NCBI GenBank assembly: GCA_036378435.1
Contig: DASUWK010000031.1
Span: forward strand, 7,830 to 71,829
From: DASUWK01 sp036378435
Lineage (GTDB): Bacteria > Chloroflexota > Dormibacteria > Dormibacterales > Dormibacteraceae
Length of the DNA stretch: 64,000 nucleotides
Direction of reading: 5' to 3'
Shown here: in pieces, positions 14,999 through 22,789 of the stretch
How the letters are laid out: each line of letters begins with the position of its first letter
How positions within the stretch are numbered: position 1 is the stretch's first letter
The notes under the pieces: model-generated
Databases searched by the model: none
Told to the model about the DNA's origin: nothing
What the model saw: the letters and a program-made list of their open reading frames with translations, nothing else
Position numbers and translations under genes: made by a program

Positions 14999-17623
14999 TC
15001 ATATGGAAGGGTTTCGCTGCCGCTCACGAGCGAGCGCCGACTCCACCGTCACGAGTCCGCTGGCGATCCCGGGCACGGTCAGCGCCATGCGCAGCCGCCG
15101 CACGTCGACGGGGGGCGAGCACTCGACGTAGAGCTTCAGCTGCCGGCCGACCGGGAGCTCGAGCCGCCGCGGGAGCGGCACCCGCCCAGAGCCTGACTCC
15201 ACCGACACTCGCGCGCCCGGCAGCGGGCGCTCGTCGAGGCGGAGATCGTCGACGCCGGTCAGCACCGCCGGCCGAAGGCGGTTGAGCACGCCGAAGCTGA
15301 CGCCGTCCGCCTCGGGCAGGAGGCTGCCCTCCTCGACCAGACGGCTGGCGATGTAGCCCGGCATCCTGGCGCGAGGCCGGCCCGCGGGCAAGTCTTCAGC
15401 CACCAGCAGCTCGACGCTTGCCTCATCCACCACCGCGCCTCCCACCAGGAGCTCCGCTCTGATCTCGTACTCGCCTTCGGCGTCGACGGCGAGGCTGAGG
15501 CGCGAGGTGAGCAGCGCGGGGTCGGCGCTGGACGGCAGCGTCAGGAGGTCCGAGCCCCCGAAGGACTTGCGCTTGACCGCGTCGCGAACTCGCCCCATCC
15601 GGTCCATGACCGGCGCGCGCAGGCGCCTGAACGTCCACTGGACCTCCGCGTCTCCCGCGAGGTGCGGATCGTCATTGACCACGAAAACACGTGCCGTGAC
15701 GGCCTGGCCAGGCTGATAGCCGAAGCCGAAAGGCTGCAGCGGGATGAACCCGGTGGGATCGATGATGACGCGCGCGGGCGCCATCGCATCGCGCAGAGCG
15801 AGGTACCCCTTCTTCGGCCGCCGCTCGAAATCCAGCAGGCCGAAGCCGAGCCCGGGGAAGGGGTCGACCAGCTGGTACACGAAAGCACCGACCGCGGGCT
15901 CGAACTTGCGCCTCCGGACCTGGTCGACGGCGTAGGAGATCAGGTTGGCCTGGTACTCCTGGCCCGAGCGCACATACTGCTCGAAGGTCGCGTGCTCCGA
16001 GGGCAATCCCGCGCCATGCTCCGACCAGGGCGCGGGCTGGAAGCCCGCGTGGAGCCAAGCAGGGTCCTCGTCGCCGACGGGCCAGCGCCGGCCTATGGCC
16101 TCCCAGACGGGCGAGTCGGGCCCGGGCGGAGCCTGGCCTCCAAACTCGGACGCCAGCACGGTTTCGAGATCCTGCAGCTGCCACCACGATCCTTCGCGCC
16201 AGCCGGCATAGGCGTGGGCGTCTTCGGCGCCCGAGGCCGGCAGCGCCGGCCTGCTGGGGTCGAGGCGCTCGAGCGTCGATCTCGCCTCCTGGTCGACGGT
16301 GTAGTTCTGGCGCACCGCATGCACGTCTCCGAGCCGCGCGTTGCTGGCGATCCAGGGCGGGTCGTCGTGGGCGATCCAGGCCAGGATCGAGGGGCGGCTG
16401 CCGATGAGGTCGACCATCTCGGGCAGCTGCTCGCGGACGGCGGACTCGAAGAACGCCGACTCCTCCGCCGAGGCGTGGTACGCGTAGGCGCCGGTGAGCG
16501 GGAAGTCGGCCAGCACCAGCATTCCGGCGGCGTCCGCCTCTCGATAGAACTCCTCGGGCAAGACATGCCCGTGGACGCGCAGAGCGTCGAGATTGGCTTC
16601 GCGCGCCAGCTGCAGGTCGCGCCGGAACGATTCCGCCGTGAGCTGGTCGAGCCGGTAGCCGGGTGTGTAGTTGGCGCCACGCAGGAAGAGCGGTTGGCCG
16701 TTGACCTTGACGCTCCAGGCTCCGGGCGTCAGGTCCACATCCAGGTCACGGCAGCCGAAGCTGTCCTCGACCCTGGCCGAACGCTGGCCGCCGACCCCTA
16801 CGTCAAGGGACGCGCGCGCGAGCTTCGAGGGGCCGAGGCGCCACGGCCACCAGCGCTCCGCCTCGGGCAAGGTCAGCGTGATGTCCAGCGGCTGCTCGTA
16901 GCCGCCGGGCACACGGAGCTCTCGGCGGACTCGAACCGGCCGCTCGCCGGCCACCTCGAAGACGGCCTCGACGTCCATGTCCCGTCCGTCGAGGTTTCTC
17001 AGCTTGATCTCCGCGTCGAGGCGGCCCACGCCGGCTTCGAAGCGAGGGCGCAGCAGGAGCCGGTCGACCAGCACCGCACCTGTGTACTCGAGCTCGACCG
17101 GCCGCCAGAGCCCGACCGGGACCTCCCACGGGTATTCGTCAGGCAGGGAGAAGAAGCAGCTGTCCGGGTAGGGCCGGCTGTCGCCGTCGTTGAAGATGCC
17201 CATCACGTGGCGCTTGCGGGCGAGGTCCTTCTCGACCGGCGACTCGCAGCAGACTACGAGCAAGTTCGAGTCGCCGAGATAGGGCGTCAGGTCGAAGCCG
17301 AACGGGCCGAAGTAGCCGTAGTGGGAGCCCAGGAAACGGCCGTTGAGCCAGGCGTTGACCGCCAGGAAGGCGCCGCCGAAGCGAACCAGCACCCGGCCGG
17401 CGTGGTCGGGTCGGGCAAAGCTGGTCCGGTACCAGACCGCCGAGCGGCCTTCCGAGGCGGCCAGCTGCTGCGGCACCTCGACCGGCGCCCAACCCTTGCC
17501 CCGACCGGCCGGCAGGCGCTCCGCCTCACCCTCACCGAGCGAGGTCCAGAGCGCCTCCCAGCCGCCGAGGGCCCGCGACTGCCCTCCTCCCTGCCGGTGC
17601 GGGAGCTTGAGGCAGTCGTTCAC
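14999..17623 (-). CDS. Glycoside hydrolase family 2-like protein with altered acid/base motif
   Basis: An 874-residue three-domain GH2 protein: jelly-roll sugar-binding domain (WYRTSFARPDHAGRVLVRFGG, residues about 63-83), immunoglobulin-like domain, then TIM barrel with FLRGANYTPG (near 316) and LRVHGHVLPEEFYREADAAGMLVLADFP. The nucleophile is present in LASEFGG (Glu493). Where the family has Asn-Glu (acid/base) the sequence reads WIAHDDPP, i.e. Asp420-Asp421. Two further C-terminal beta domains follow. No signal peptide, so it is cytoplasmic. Substrate is undecided (beta-mannosidase or glucuronidase-like); activity may be changed or lost. Starts GTG in a GTGA overlap with the LOG-like gene. 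Confidence 0.8.
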   Translation of the reverse strand: MNDCLKLPHRQGGGQSRALGGWEALWTSLGEGEAERLPAGRGKGWAPVEVPQQLAASEGRSAVWYRTSFARPDHAGRVLVRFGGAFLAVNAWLNGRFLGSHYGYFGPFGFDLTPYLGDSNLLVVCCESPVEKDLARKRHVMGIFNDGDSRPYPDSCFFSLPDEYPWEVPVGLWRPVELEYTGAVLVDRLLLRPRFEAGVGRLDAEIKLRNLDGRDMDVEAVFEVAGERPVRVRRELRVPGGYEQPLDITLTLPEAERWWPWRLGPSKLARASLDVGVGGQRSARVEDSFGCRDLDVDLTPGAWSVKVNGQPLFLRGANYTPGYRLDQLTAESFRRDLQLAREANLDALRVHGHVLPEEFYREADAAGMLVLADFPLTGAYAYHASAEESAFFESAVREQLPEMVDLIGSRPSILAWIAHDDPPWIASNARLGDVHAVRQNYTVDQEARSTLERLDPSRPALPASGAEDAHAYAGWREGSWWQLQDLETVLASEFGGQAPPGPDSPVWEAIGRRWPVGDEDPAWLHAGFQPAPWSEHGAGLPSEHATFEQYVRSGQEYQANLISYAVDQVRRRKFEPAVGAFVYQLVDPFPGLGFGLLDFERRPKKGYLALRDAMAPARVIIDPTGFIPLQPFGFGYQPGQAVTARVFVVNDDPHLAGDAEVQWTFRRLRAPVMDRMGRVRDAVKRKSFGGSDLLTLPSSADPALLTSRLSLAVDAEGEYEIRAELLVGGAVVDEASVELLVAEDLPAGRPRARMPGYIASRLVEEGSLLPEADGVSFGVLNRLRPAVLTGVDDLRLDERPLPGARVSVESGSGRVPLPRRLELPVGRQLKLYVECSPPVDVRRLRMALTVPGIASGLVTVESALARERQRNPSI

Positions 17624-18075
17624 CGCACGCCCAGCGCCCGCTCTACCGCCTCGGCTGGCGTGGCCGCAACCTCGAGGCCGTCGACGGGCCAGGTGTTGAG
17701 GGCGATAACGCGCTTGCCCAGCCGGCGGGCCAGGCCGATCTCGCTCAGCGTCCCCCAGCCGCCGCCGATCGCGATGACGACGTCCGCGGCCGTGACGATC
17801 AAGAGGTTGCGGCCCTGGCCCAGGCCGGTGGCGATGGCTATCACATCCTCGTGTGCGACGCGGCGGTCCTCGCCCGGCAGGAGCGCGACCACGGTCCCGC
17901 CCGCCTCGGCCGCGCCCTTCGACGCCGCCTCGTTCACCGCGCCGGAGCCTCCGCAGACGATCAGCGCGCCCGCCTCAGCCAGCCGGCGGCCGACCTCCAG
18001 CGCCGCCGATTCGTGCGCCGGATCAGGCTCGGACTGCCCGCAGACGGCCACGTAAACACGGGTGGGGCGAGCCAT
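17620..18075 (-). CDS. LOG/TIGR00725-like Rossmann-fold protein
   Basis: About 151 residues from ATG 18075 (MARPTRVYVAVCGQS); an in-frame start 29 codons upstream gives a segment without domain character and is rejected. Motifs GALIVCGGSGAVNEAASKG (near 38) and AIGGGWGTLSEIGLA (near 105) match the LOG/DprA-like family (the latter equals the PGGxGTxxE nucleotide site). Related proteins include cytokinin-type phosphoribohydrolases and many of unknown function. It is co-transcribed with the GH2 gene by a 4-bp overlap, so it could act on a nucleotide-sugar-like product, but this is speculation. Confidence 0.75.
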   Translation of the reverse strand: MARPTRVYVAVCGQSEPDPAHESAALEVGRRLAEAGALIVCGGSGAVNEAASKGAAEAGGTVVALLPGEDRRVAHEDVIAIATGLGQGRNLLIVTAADVVIAIGGGWGTLSEIGLARRLGKRVIALNTWPVDGLEVAATPAEAVERALGVR

Positions 18076-18156
18076 GTCGGGCTGACTATACTGGTGCCCA
18101 CAGAGCGCGCCCCGACCACCCGTTGGCCGCTGCGCGCTCGAGTCCAACGGCCCGTG

Positions 18157-18347
18157 CGGCAAAGGAGGTGAGGCGGAACTTGGATAGTCCTAGTCGTGGA
18201 GCCAACCGCCTCGTTTGCCAGCCGGGGGTGACGGTCTAGCCACCTCCAGCGAGGGGTAACCACCGCTCTCCGGAGTCGGAGGCGGAAAGCTCCGCGAGCA
18301 GACAAGAAGGCCGGGGATGCCGTCGGAGGCCCCCGGCCTTCGCTTTT
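18157..18347 (+). ncRNA. Candidate structured RNA or riboregulator with terminal hairpin
   Basis: The 298-bp gap between two divergent genes holds one large fold. GGCAAA...GAGGCGG (18159-18177) pairs with CCGCCTC.TTTGCC (18205-18219); a TTGG/CCAA extension continues the stem, and a strong ribosome-binding-like AAAGGAGGTGAG sits in its internal loop. The 3' end is GGCCGGGG/CCCCGGCC (18309-18338) then TTCGCTTTT, an intrinsic terminator. GCCGGGGG at 18221-18228 can pair instead with CCCCCGGC of the terminator arm, an antiterminator-like alternative. A 19-codon frame (TTG 18180 or GTG 18168 to TAG 18239) lies inside. No known riboswitch family was recognised. Confidence 0.5.
18309..18347 (+). terminator. 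Intrinsic terminator
   Basis: GGCCGGGG (18309-18316) and CCCCGGCC (18331-18338) form an 8-bp GC stem followed by TTCGCTTTT. It points toward the thioesterase gene, 27 bp before its ATG, so it terminates the upstream RNA or controls that gene. Confidence 0.75.
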
Positions 18348-18373
18348 GTCCGGGTGTCGCTACGCTCAGTGCC

Positions 18374-18838
18374 ATGTCCGACACCAAGCGCGACTTCGCC
18401 GCCGAGATCCGTGAGCTGCCCGAGGGCTGGGTGCGGGCGATGGGCATCGAGGTCACCTATGCCACGGAGGACGAGGTCCGCGCCGAGTGGACGGTCGAGG
18501 ATCGCCACCTGCAGGCCTACGGCATCGTGCACGGAGGCGTCCACTGCGGAGCCATCGAGACGCTGTGCTCGATCGGCGCGGCGATCTGGGGCTGGCAGCA
18601 CGAGCGCGGAGTGGTCGGGCTCGAGAACCACACCAGCTTTCTCCGGGCCGTCCGCGCGGGCACCCGCCTGCGGGCGGTGGCCACGCCGGTGCAGCGCGGC
18701 AAGCGGACGCAGGTGTGGCGGTCGGAGATCCGTGACGACGAGGACCGCGTCGTCGCCAGCGGCCAGGTCCGGTTGCTCTGCCTGGAGCAGGGCGCCGCTC
18801 TGGGCGGGCAGGGGCTGCAGCCGACTCCGTTTTCTTAG
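18374..18838 (+). CDS. PaaI-like hotdog thioesterase
   Basis: About 154 residues from ATG 18374; the frame is open to 18317, but that extension runs through the terminator. GIVHGGVHCGAIETLCSIG (near 46-64) is the hotdog-fold thioesterase signature with the catalytic Asp/Glu-Asn pattern, followed by GLENHTSFLRAVRAGTRLRA and VRLLCLEQ. Such enzymes hydrolyse aromatic or medium-chain acyl-CoA thioesters in the cytoplasm. It is alone on the plus strand; its mRNA probably depends on read-through of, or starts within, the structured RNA upstream. Confidence 0.8.
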   Translation: MSDTKRDFAAEIRELPEGWVRAMGIEVTYATEDEVRAEWTVEDRHLQAYGIVHGGVHCGAIETLCSIGAAIWGWQHERGVVGLENHTSFLRAVRAGTRLRAVATPVQRGKRTQVWRSEIRDDEDRVVASGQVRLLCLEQGAALGGQGLQPTPFS

Positions 18839-18857
18839 CGACCGGTCACGTAGCCGA

Positions 18858-18915
18858 CATCCGCCGGCGGATGGCGCTGAATTCGGCGTGTACTGGGTGC
18901 ATCCGCCGGCGGATG
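18858..18915. repeat. Doublet of identical palindromes (REP-like)
   Basis: The palindrome CATCCGCCGGCGGATG occurs twice, at 18858-18873 and 18900-18915, exactly 42 bp apart start to start, between the convergent thioesterase and spermidine-synthase-like genes. The central CGCCGGCG is shared with the doublets near 32.7 and 33.8 kb, which have a 43-bp period. Confidence 0.7.
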
Positions 18916-18932
18916 CGAATGGGGGCGCCGCG

Positions 18933-20453
18933 TCAACGGCCCGTCACGTACCCGAAGATGATCTCGTCGATCAGCCTCTCCACCGGCGCCAGGTCGTCGG
19001 TGAAGGGCGGGCCGGCGTAGGGCGAGACGCGAAGGGAGCCCGAAGCCAGCGTTTCCTGGGCCGCCACCTCAACGCATTCTGGCGCCGGCAGCTGCAGGTT
19101 GTGCGTCACGTCGGCGAGGCTGACGGTGGCCGTGCTCGCGTAGACAACCGTGTTGTCCCAGGCGGGCACGTCGACCAGAAAGACGGACGGGAACACCGCC
19201 CGCAGGGTCTGCGCGATCGCCGCCACCAGCCGGTAGTCCGTCGCCGTGCGGCCGACGTTCACAGCCACGACGCCGCCCGGCGCCAGGTGGTCGCGAACGG
19301 ACTCGAAGAACTCCTCGGTCGTCAGGTGGAACGGTATGTACGGCTGGCGGTAGGCGTCGATCGAGATGAGGTCGTAGGCGCCGGCGCGCGTCGCCAGCCA
19401 GTAGCGGGCGTCGGCAACCACGGAGTGCACGTTCGGCTGCGTCAGGTGGAAGTAGCTCCGGGCCACATCGACCAGTGCCGGGTCGATCTCCACGCCTGTC
19501 ACGTCGACTCCCGGGTAGGCCGCGGTCAGCTCCGTCGCGGTCGTGCCCCCGGCCAAGCCGAGGATGGCGACCCGGCGCGGCGAGATCCAGCTGGCGCCGG
19601 CGGGCCGGAAGGCCGGCGAGACCAGGAACAACGGCCAGTAGCCGCCCACGTCGCCGTCCGGCCGGTATTCGGAGTGGATCGCCAGGCCCTCGTTGAGCAT
19701 GAGCTCGGTGGTGTCGCCGACCTGCACGACCTGGATGTAGTTGTAGGCGGAATCGCGTTCGTACAGCAGCCGTCCCTGCTGGGGCGGCTTGATCCCGCTG
19801 GGCAGGAAGAGCCAGGTCAGCGCGAGCACGGCGGCAAAGGCCGCGTAGAGCCGGCGGCGGGGCCAGAGCGCCAGCGCCGAGATCACGACGAGGGCGGCCG
19901 CGAAGCCGACCAGCGTTGGGCGCGTCCCGTAGCTCGGGATGAACCAGAACACCGGCAGGAAGGTGCCCAGGATGCTGCCCGCGGTGCTGAGCGCGTAGAC
20001 GCGGCCGGCCACGTCGCCGCCCCGGCGCACGTCGGTCAGCAGGAGCCGGATCGCAAACGGCGAGACGCAGCCGAGCAGGATCACCGGCACCGCGAAGAGC
20101 AGCAGGACCGCCAGCAGGGTGCCGAGCACCAGCCCGGCCGACACCGTGGCGAAGCCGCGCTGCGACGCGAGCAGGATCGGGTAGCTGACCAGCGGCACCA
20201 CGCCGACCCAGAGCCCGGCCCAGGCGGTCAGCTGGAAGAGCAGCTCAGCTTCCGGCCGGCGGTCGGCCAGCCTGCCGCCGAGGATGTAGCCGGCGCTCAG
20301 GTAGAGCAGGATCAGGCCGATCAGGACGCCCCAGACGTAGAGGCTGGTGCCGAAGTACGGAGCCAGCAGCCGCGCCGCGGAGAACTCGATGCCGAGCGAG
20401 GCCATGCCCGAGACGAAAACGAGGGGCAGCACCAGGCGGCGGGTGTGGGTCAC
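18933..20453 (-). CDS. Membrane-bound spermidine-synthase-like methyltransferase-fold protein
   Basis: A 506-residue fusion. Residues 1-235 contain about seven hydrophobic helices (LVLPLVFVSGMASLGIEF, YVWGVLIGLILLYLSAGYI, VLLLFAVPVILLGCVSPF and others). Residues 280-490 form a Rossmann SAM-type domain: VAILGLAGGTTATELTAAYP, then VTGVEIDPALVDVARSYF, and the aminopropyltransferase-like LISIDAYRQPYIPFHLTTEEFF. This architecture is widespread in bacteria and its reaction is mostly unknown; polyamine synthesis is not certain. Monocistronic between DnaJ and a REP-like doublet. Confidence 0.82.
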   Translation of the reverse strand: MTHTRRLVLPLVFVSGMASLGIEFSAARLLAPYFGTSLYVWGVLIGLILLYLSAGYILGGRLADRRPEAELLFQLTAWAGLWVGVVPLVSYPILLASQRGFATVSAGLVLGTLLAVLLLFAVPVILLGCVSPFAIRLLLTDVRRGGDVAGRVYALSTAGSILGTFLPVFWFIPSYGTRPTLVGFAAALVVISALALWPRRRLYAAFAAVLALTWLFLPSGIKPPQQGRLLYERDSAYNYIQVVQVGDTTELMLNEGLAIHSEYRPDGDVGGYWPLFLVSPAFRPAGASWISPRRVAILGLAGGTTATELTAAYPGVDVTGVEIDPALVDVARSYFHLTQPNVHSVVADARYWLATRAGAYDLISIDAYRQPYIPFHLTTEEFFESVRDHLAPGGVVAVNVGRTATDYRLVAAIAQTLRAVFPSVFLVDVPAWDNTVVYASTATVSLADVTHNLQLPAPECVEVAAQETLASGSLRVSPYAGPPFTDDLAPVERLIDEIIFGYVTGR

Positions 20454-20465
20454 TCCGCCGGGAGC

Positions 20466-21338
20466 TTAGCTGTTGCCCGCGACCCGGCTTTCAGCCCAGC
20501 GCCGCGTGGCCTCGTCCAGGGGCAGCGGCAGCCGCACCTTGACCTCCGCGAAAAGGTCGCCGGCCGTTCCTCCCTTGGCGTCCGGCATGCCGAGACCGCG
20601 CAGCCGGAGGCGGGTGCCGTTCTGCGTCTCCGGCGGAACCTTCAAGGTGACCCGGCCCCCCTTCGGCGTCGGCACCTCGGCCTCGCCGCCGAGCAGCGCC
20701 GTCTCCAGGGGCACGCTCACCGTCGTGGTGAGGTCCTTGCCCTCGCGACGAAACTGGCGATCAGTCTCGACGCTGACGCGCGCCCTCAGGCCGGGCACGC
20801 GCAGCACGGCGCCGTCGGCGACACCCGCGGGCACTTTCACCTCGATGCGGCGGCCGTCCGGCAGCTCAAAGCTGCGCGCGGTGCCGGAGATCGCCTCCCG
20901 GAGGCTGACGTGAATCGTTCCTTCGGCTTCGACCGGGGCGGTCCGGGCGCGCCCGAAGATGTCGCCCAAGCCGCCGTCGCGGAAGAGATCCTCGATGTTG
21001 ATGTCGCCCATGTCGCCGTAGGACTCGACCGTGACCCTGGGCCCGCCACGTCGCGTCGAGCGGCGCGGGCCGGCGTCGCCGCGGGGCGGATCGACCCCGG
21101 CCTGCTGCGCCGCGCGCCAGTCGCCGCCAAAGGCGTCGTAGAGCTTTCGCTTCTCCGGGTCCGAGAGGACCTCGTGGGCCTCCGAGATCTCCTTGAACCG
21201 GGCCTCGGCGGCCCGGTCTCCTTGGTTGACGTCAGGGTGATATTGACGCGCGCGCTTGCGAAACGCGGACTTGATCTCCTTCTCGGAGGCGGTCCGCGAA
21301 ACTCCCAGCGTCTCGTAGTAATCGGCGACCTTCGGCAT
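20466..21338 (-). CDS. DnaJ-class co-chaperone without zinc finger (CbpA-like)
   Basis: A 290-residue J-protein. The J domain (residues 1-75) carries RQYHPDVNQGD with the HPD triad that stimulates Hsp70 ATPase. A glycine/arginine-rich linker and an acidic segment with GDINIEDLFRDGG follow, then two beta-sandwich substrate-binding domains (TIHVSLREAISG, VKVPAGVADGAVLRVPG, VTLKVPPETQNGTRLRLRG). No CxxCxGxG repeats are present, so it belongs to the CbpA/type II class. Partner Hsp70 is presumably the cellular DnaK, not the small Hsp70-like protein at 61.7 kb. Confidence 0.92.
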   Translation of the reverse strand: MPKVADYYETLGVSRTASEKEIKSAFRKRARQYHPDVNQGDRAAEARFKEISEAHEVLSDPEKRKLYDAFGGDWRAAQQAGVDPPRGDAGPRRSTRRGGPRVTVESYGDMGDINIEDLFRDGGLGDIFGRARTAPVEAEGTIHVSLREAISGTARSFELPDGRRIEVKVPAGVADGAVLRVPGLRARVSVETDRQFRREGKDLTTTVSVPLETALLGGEAEVPTPKGGRVTLKVPPETQNGTRLRLRGLGMPDAKGGTAGDLFAEVKVRLPLPLDEATRRWAESRVAGNS

Positions 21339-21365
21339 CGTGTGAGTTTCTTACCGTCCGGGCGG

Positions 21366-21980
21366 TCAGATCAAAACGATCTCGGCGCTGACGTGGTCTC
21401 CGTCGATCTCCAGGATGCCGACAGAAGGGCGCTGGGTGCGGCGCCGGTGCCGGATGAACTGCAGCCAGGTCCATTCGAACCAGTTCGGCTTCCGCGCAAG
21501 GCGGACCTCGGCTGCGGCTCGGTCGACCTGGTAGACGGCGCCCGGGTTGAAGATCAGGGCGCCATCCTCGCGCACGATTCGGGCCGCGTGCGTGTGCCCG
21601 TAGACGATCACGTCCGCATCGGGGGCTTGGCGGCGCAGCCAGCGGGCCAGCCCCGGCGCGAGCCAGAAGCGCCCCAGGGTGACCGTGCCGAGGAAGGTGA
21701 GCGGCTCCTCGTAGAGGCGGCCGCGGTTGCCGTGCAGGATGGCGATCTTGCGTCCGGCCACCTCGAGGCTTCGTATCCGGGGCAGATCGAGCGCGGGATC
21801 GTGGTCGCCCCGCACAGCTTCGACCGGCGCGAGCGCGGCCAGGCGGTCGAGCGTCTCGGCGCCGCCCACGTCTCCCGCGTGAAGGATCAGGTCGACCCCG
21901 GCCAGCCGCTCGAAGAGCGCAGCCGGCAGCTCATCGAGGAACTCAGGGCAGTGGGTGTCCGCGACGACGCCGATCCGCAC
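21366..21980 (-). CDS. YfcE/MJ0936-like metallophosphoesterase
   Basis: About 204 residues from GTG 21980 (MRIGVVADTH), with GCGGGG upstream; the longer start at 22016 overlaps the divergent promoter and is rejected. Metal-binding motifs are VADTHCPEF (near 6), HAGDVGGAETL (near 38), RGDHDPA (near 59), ILHGNRG (near 82) and YGHTHAARI (near 120). These dinuclear phosphodiesterases act on cyclic or bis-phosphorylated nucleotides or other phosphodiesters. The C-terminal 30 residues are basic. Divergent from the DUF4097 gene, with 53 bp between starts. Confidence 0.85.
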   Translation of the reverse strand: MRIGVVADTHCPEFLDELPAALFERLAGVDLILHAGDVGGAETLDRLAALAPVEAVRGDHDPALDLPRIRSLEVAGRKIAILHGNRGRLYEEPLTFLGTVTLGRFWLAPGLARWLRRQAPDADVIVYGHTHAARIVREDGALIFNPGAVYQVDRAAAEVRLARKPNWFEWTWLQFIRHRRRTQRPSVGILEIDGDHVSAEIVLI

Positions 21981-21997
21981 AGCCTGATTTTCCCCGC

Positions 21998-22026
21998 TTG
22001 ACAAATTAGCAACCAATGGTTTCTAT
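21998..22026 (+). promoter_or_regulatory. Sigma-70-type promoter for the DUF4097 gene, leaderless start
   Basis: TTGACA at 21998-22003 and TTCTAT at 22021-22026 are 17 bp apart, unusually AT-rich for this genome. Transcription would start at 22033-22034, exactly at the ATG at 22034, giving a leaderless mRNA. This also argues against ATG 22016 as the start, because it lies within the promoter spacer. Confidence 0.75.
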
Positions 22027-22033
22027 TTTGGGC

Positions 22034-22777
22034 ATGCAAGACTCAAAAAGGGAAATCCTCCAACGAGTAGCCGCCGGTGAGTTGACCCCTGAGGAAGCCG
22101 AGGCCCGCCTCACGGAGATCGAGCACGGGCCGACCGAAACCGCCACGGCAGTCGCGACCGGCGACCCCGCGACCGCTGTTCGCGTGGTCCGCATCGCCGG
22201 CTCGGCCGAGATCGTCGGCGACCCGAGCGTCCGCGAGGCTGTGGCCGACGGCCCGCACGTCGTACGCCGCGAAGGTGGAACGCTGGTCATCGAGTCCAAG
22301 CCGATGCCGAGCGAGGGCTACGTGTTCGGTCCCTTCCACATCGGCACCGACCTCCATCGCAGGCTGCAGGTTCGCATGAACCCCGATCTTCCTCTGGACG
22401 CCGAGATCCAGGCCGGTTCGCTGCGCGTGAGCGGGCTGAATGACTCGATCAAGGCCGAGGTCCAGGCAGGGTCCGCGAGGATCGACGGCTTCCAGAAGCA
22501 GCTGGACATCACAGTCCAGGCCGGGTCGGTGACCGCGGCGGGCAAGCTGACCTGGGGAGCGTCTCGGATCGCCTGCGAAGCCGGCAGCGTCCGGGTCGGG
22601 CTGGACCCCGCCTCCAATGTCACGATCCGCGCCCACACCACCATCGGCCGGATCTCCCTGCCCGGCCGCGACTCGCGCGCGTCGATCGGCGGCGACGCGG
22701 TGGAGTCGGTCGTCGGCGGTGGCGACGCGACCCTGGACATCGAGTCCTCGATGGGCTCGGTCGTGGTCTCGGTCTAG
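22034..22777 (+). CDS. DUF4097-like adhesin/beta-repeat protein with SHOCT-like start
   Basis: About 247 residues from ATG 22034 (chosen from the promoter, see 21998-22026). Residues 3-28, DSKREILQRVAAGELTPEEAEARL, are a short helical SHOCT-like/bacterial-type oligomerisation motif. The rest is a regular beta-helix-like repeat: IQAGSLRVSGL, VQAGSARIDGF, VQAGSVTAAGKL, CEAGSVRVGL, a repeating (V/I)xAGSxxxxG pattern of about 20 residues. No signal peptide or membrane helix is evident, so the cell location is uncertain. Followed after 12 bp by the DUF2089 gene, a pairing seen in several phyla. Confidence 0.78.
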   Translation: MQDSKREILQRVAAGELTPEEAEARLTEIEHGPTETATAVATGDPATAVRVVRIAGSAEIVGDPSVREAVADGPHVVRREGGTLVIESKPMPSEGYVFGPFHIGTDLHRRLQVRMNPDLPLDAEIQAGSLRVSGLNDSIKAEVQAGSARIDGFQKQLDITVQAGSVTAAGKLTWGASRIACEAGSVRVGLDPASNVTIRAHTTIGRISLPGRDSRASIGGDAVESVVGGGDATLDIESSMGSVVVSV

Positions 22778-22789
22778 AGGCACCTCTAG

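Noticed and set aside
15662..18055. Plus-strand frame of 797 codons
   Set aside because: Antisense to the GH2 and LOG-like genes.
18354..22001. Plus-strand frame of 1215 codons
   Set aside because: It runs antisense to three genes with strong motifs (membrane spermidine-synthase-like protein, DnaJ, phosphoesterase) and its composition (His/Arg/Gln/Asp runs) is typical of a high-GC shadow frame.
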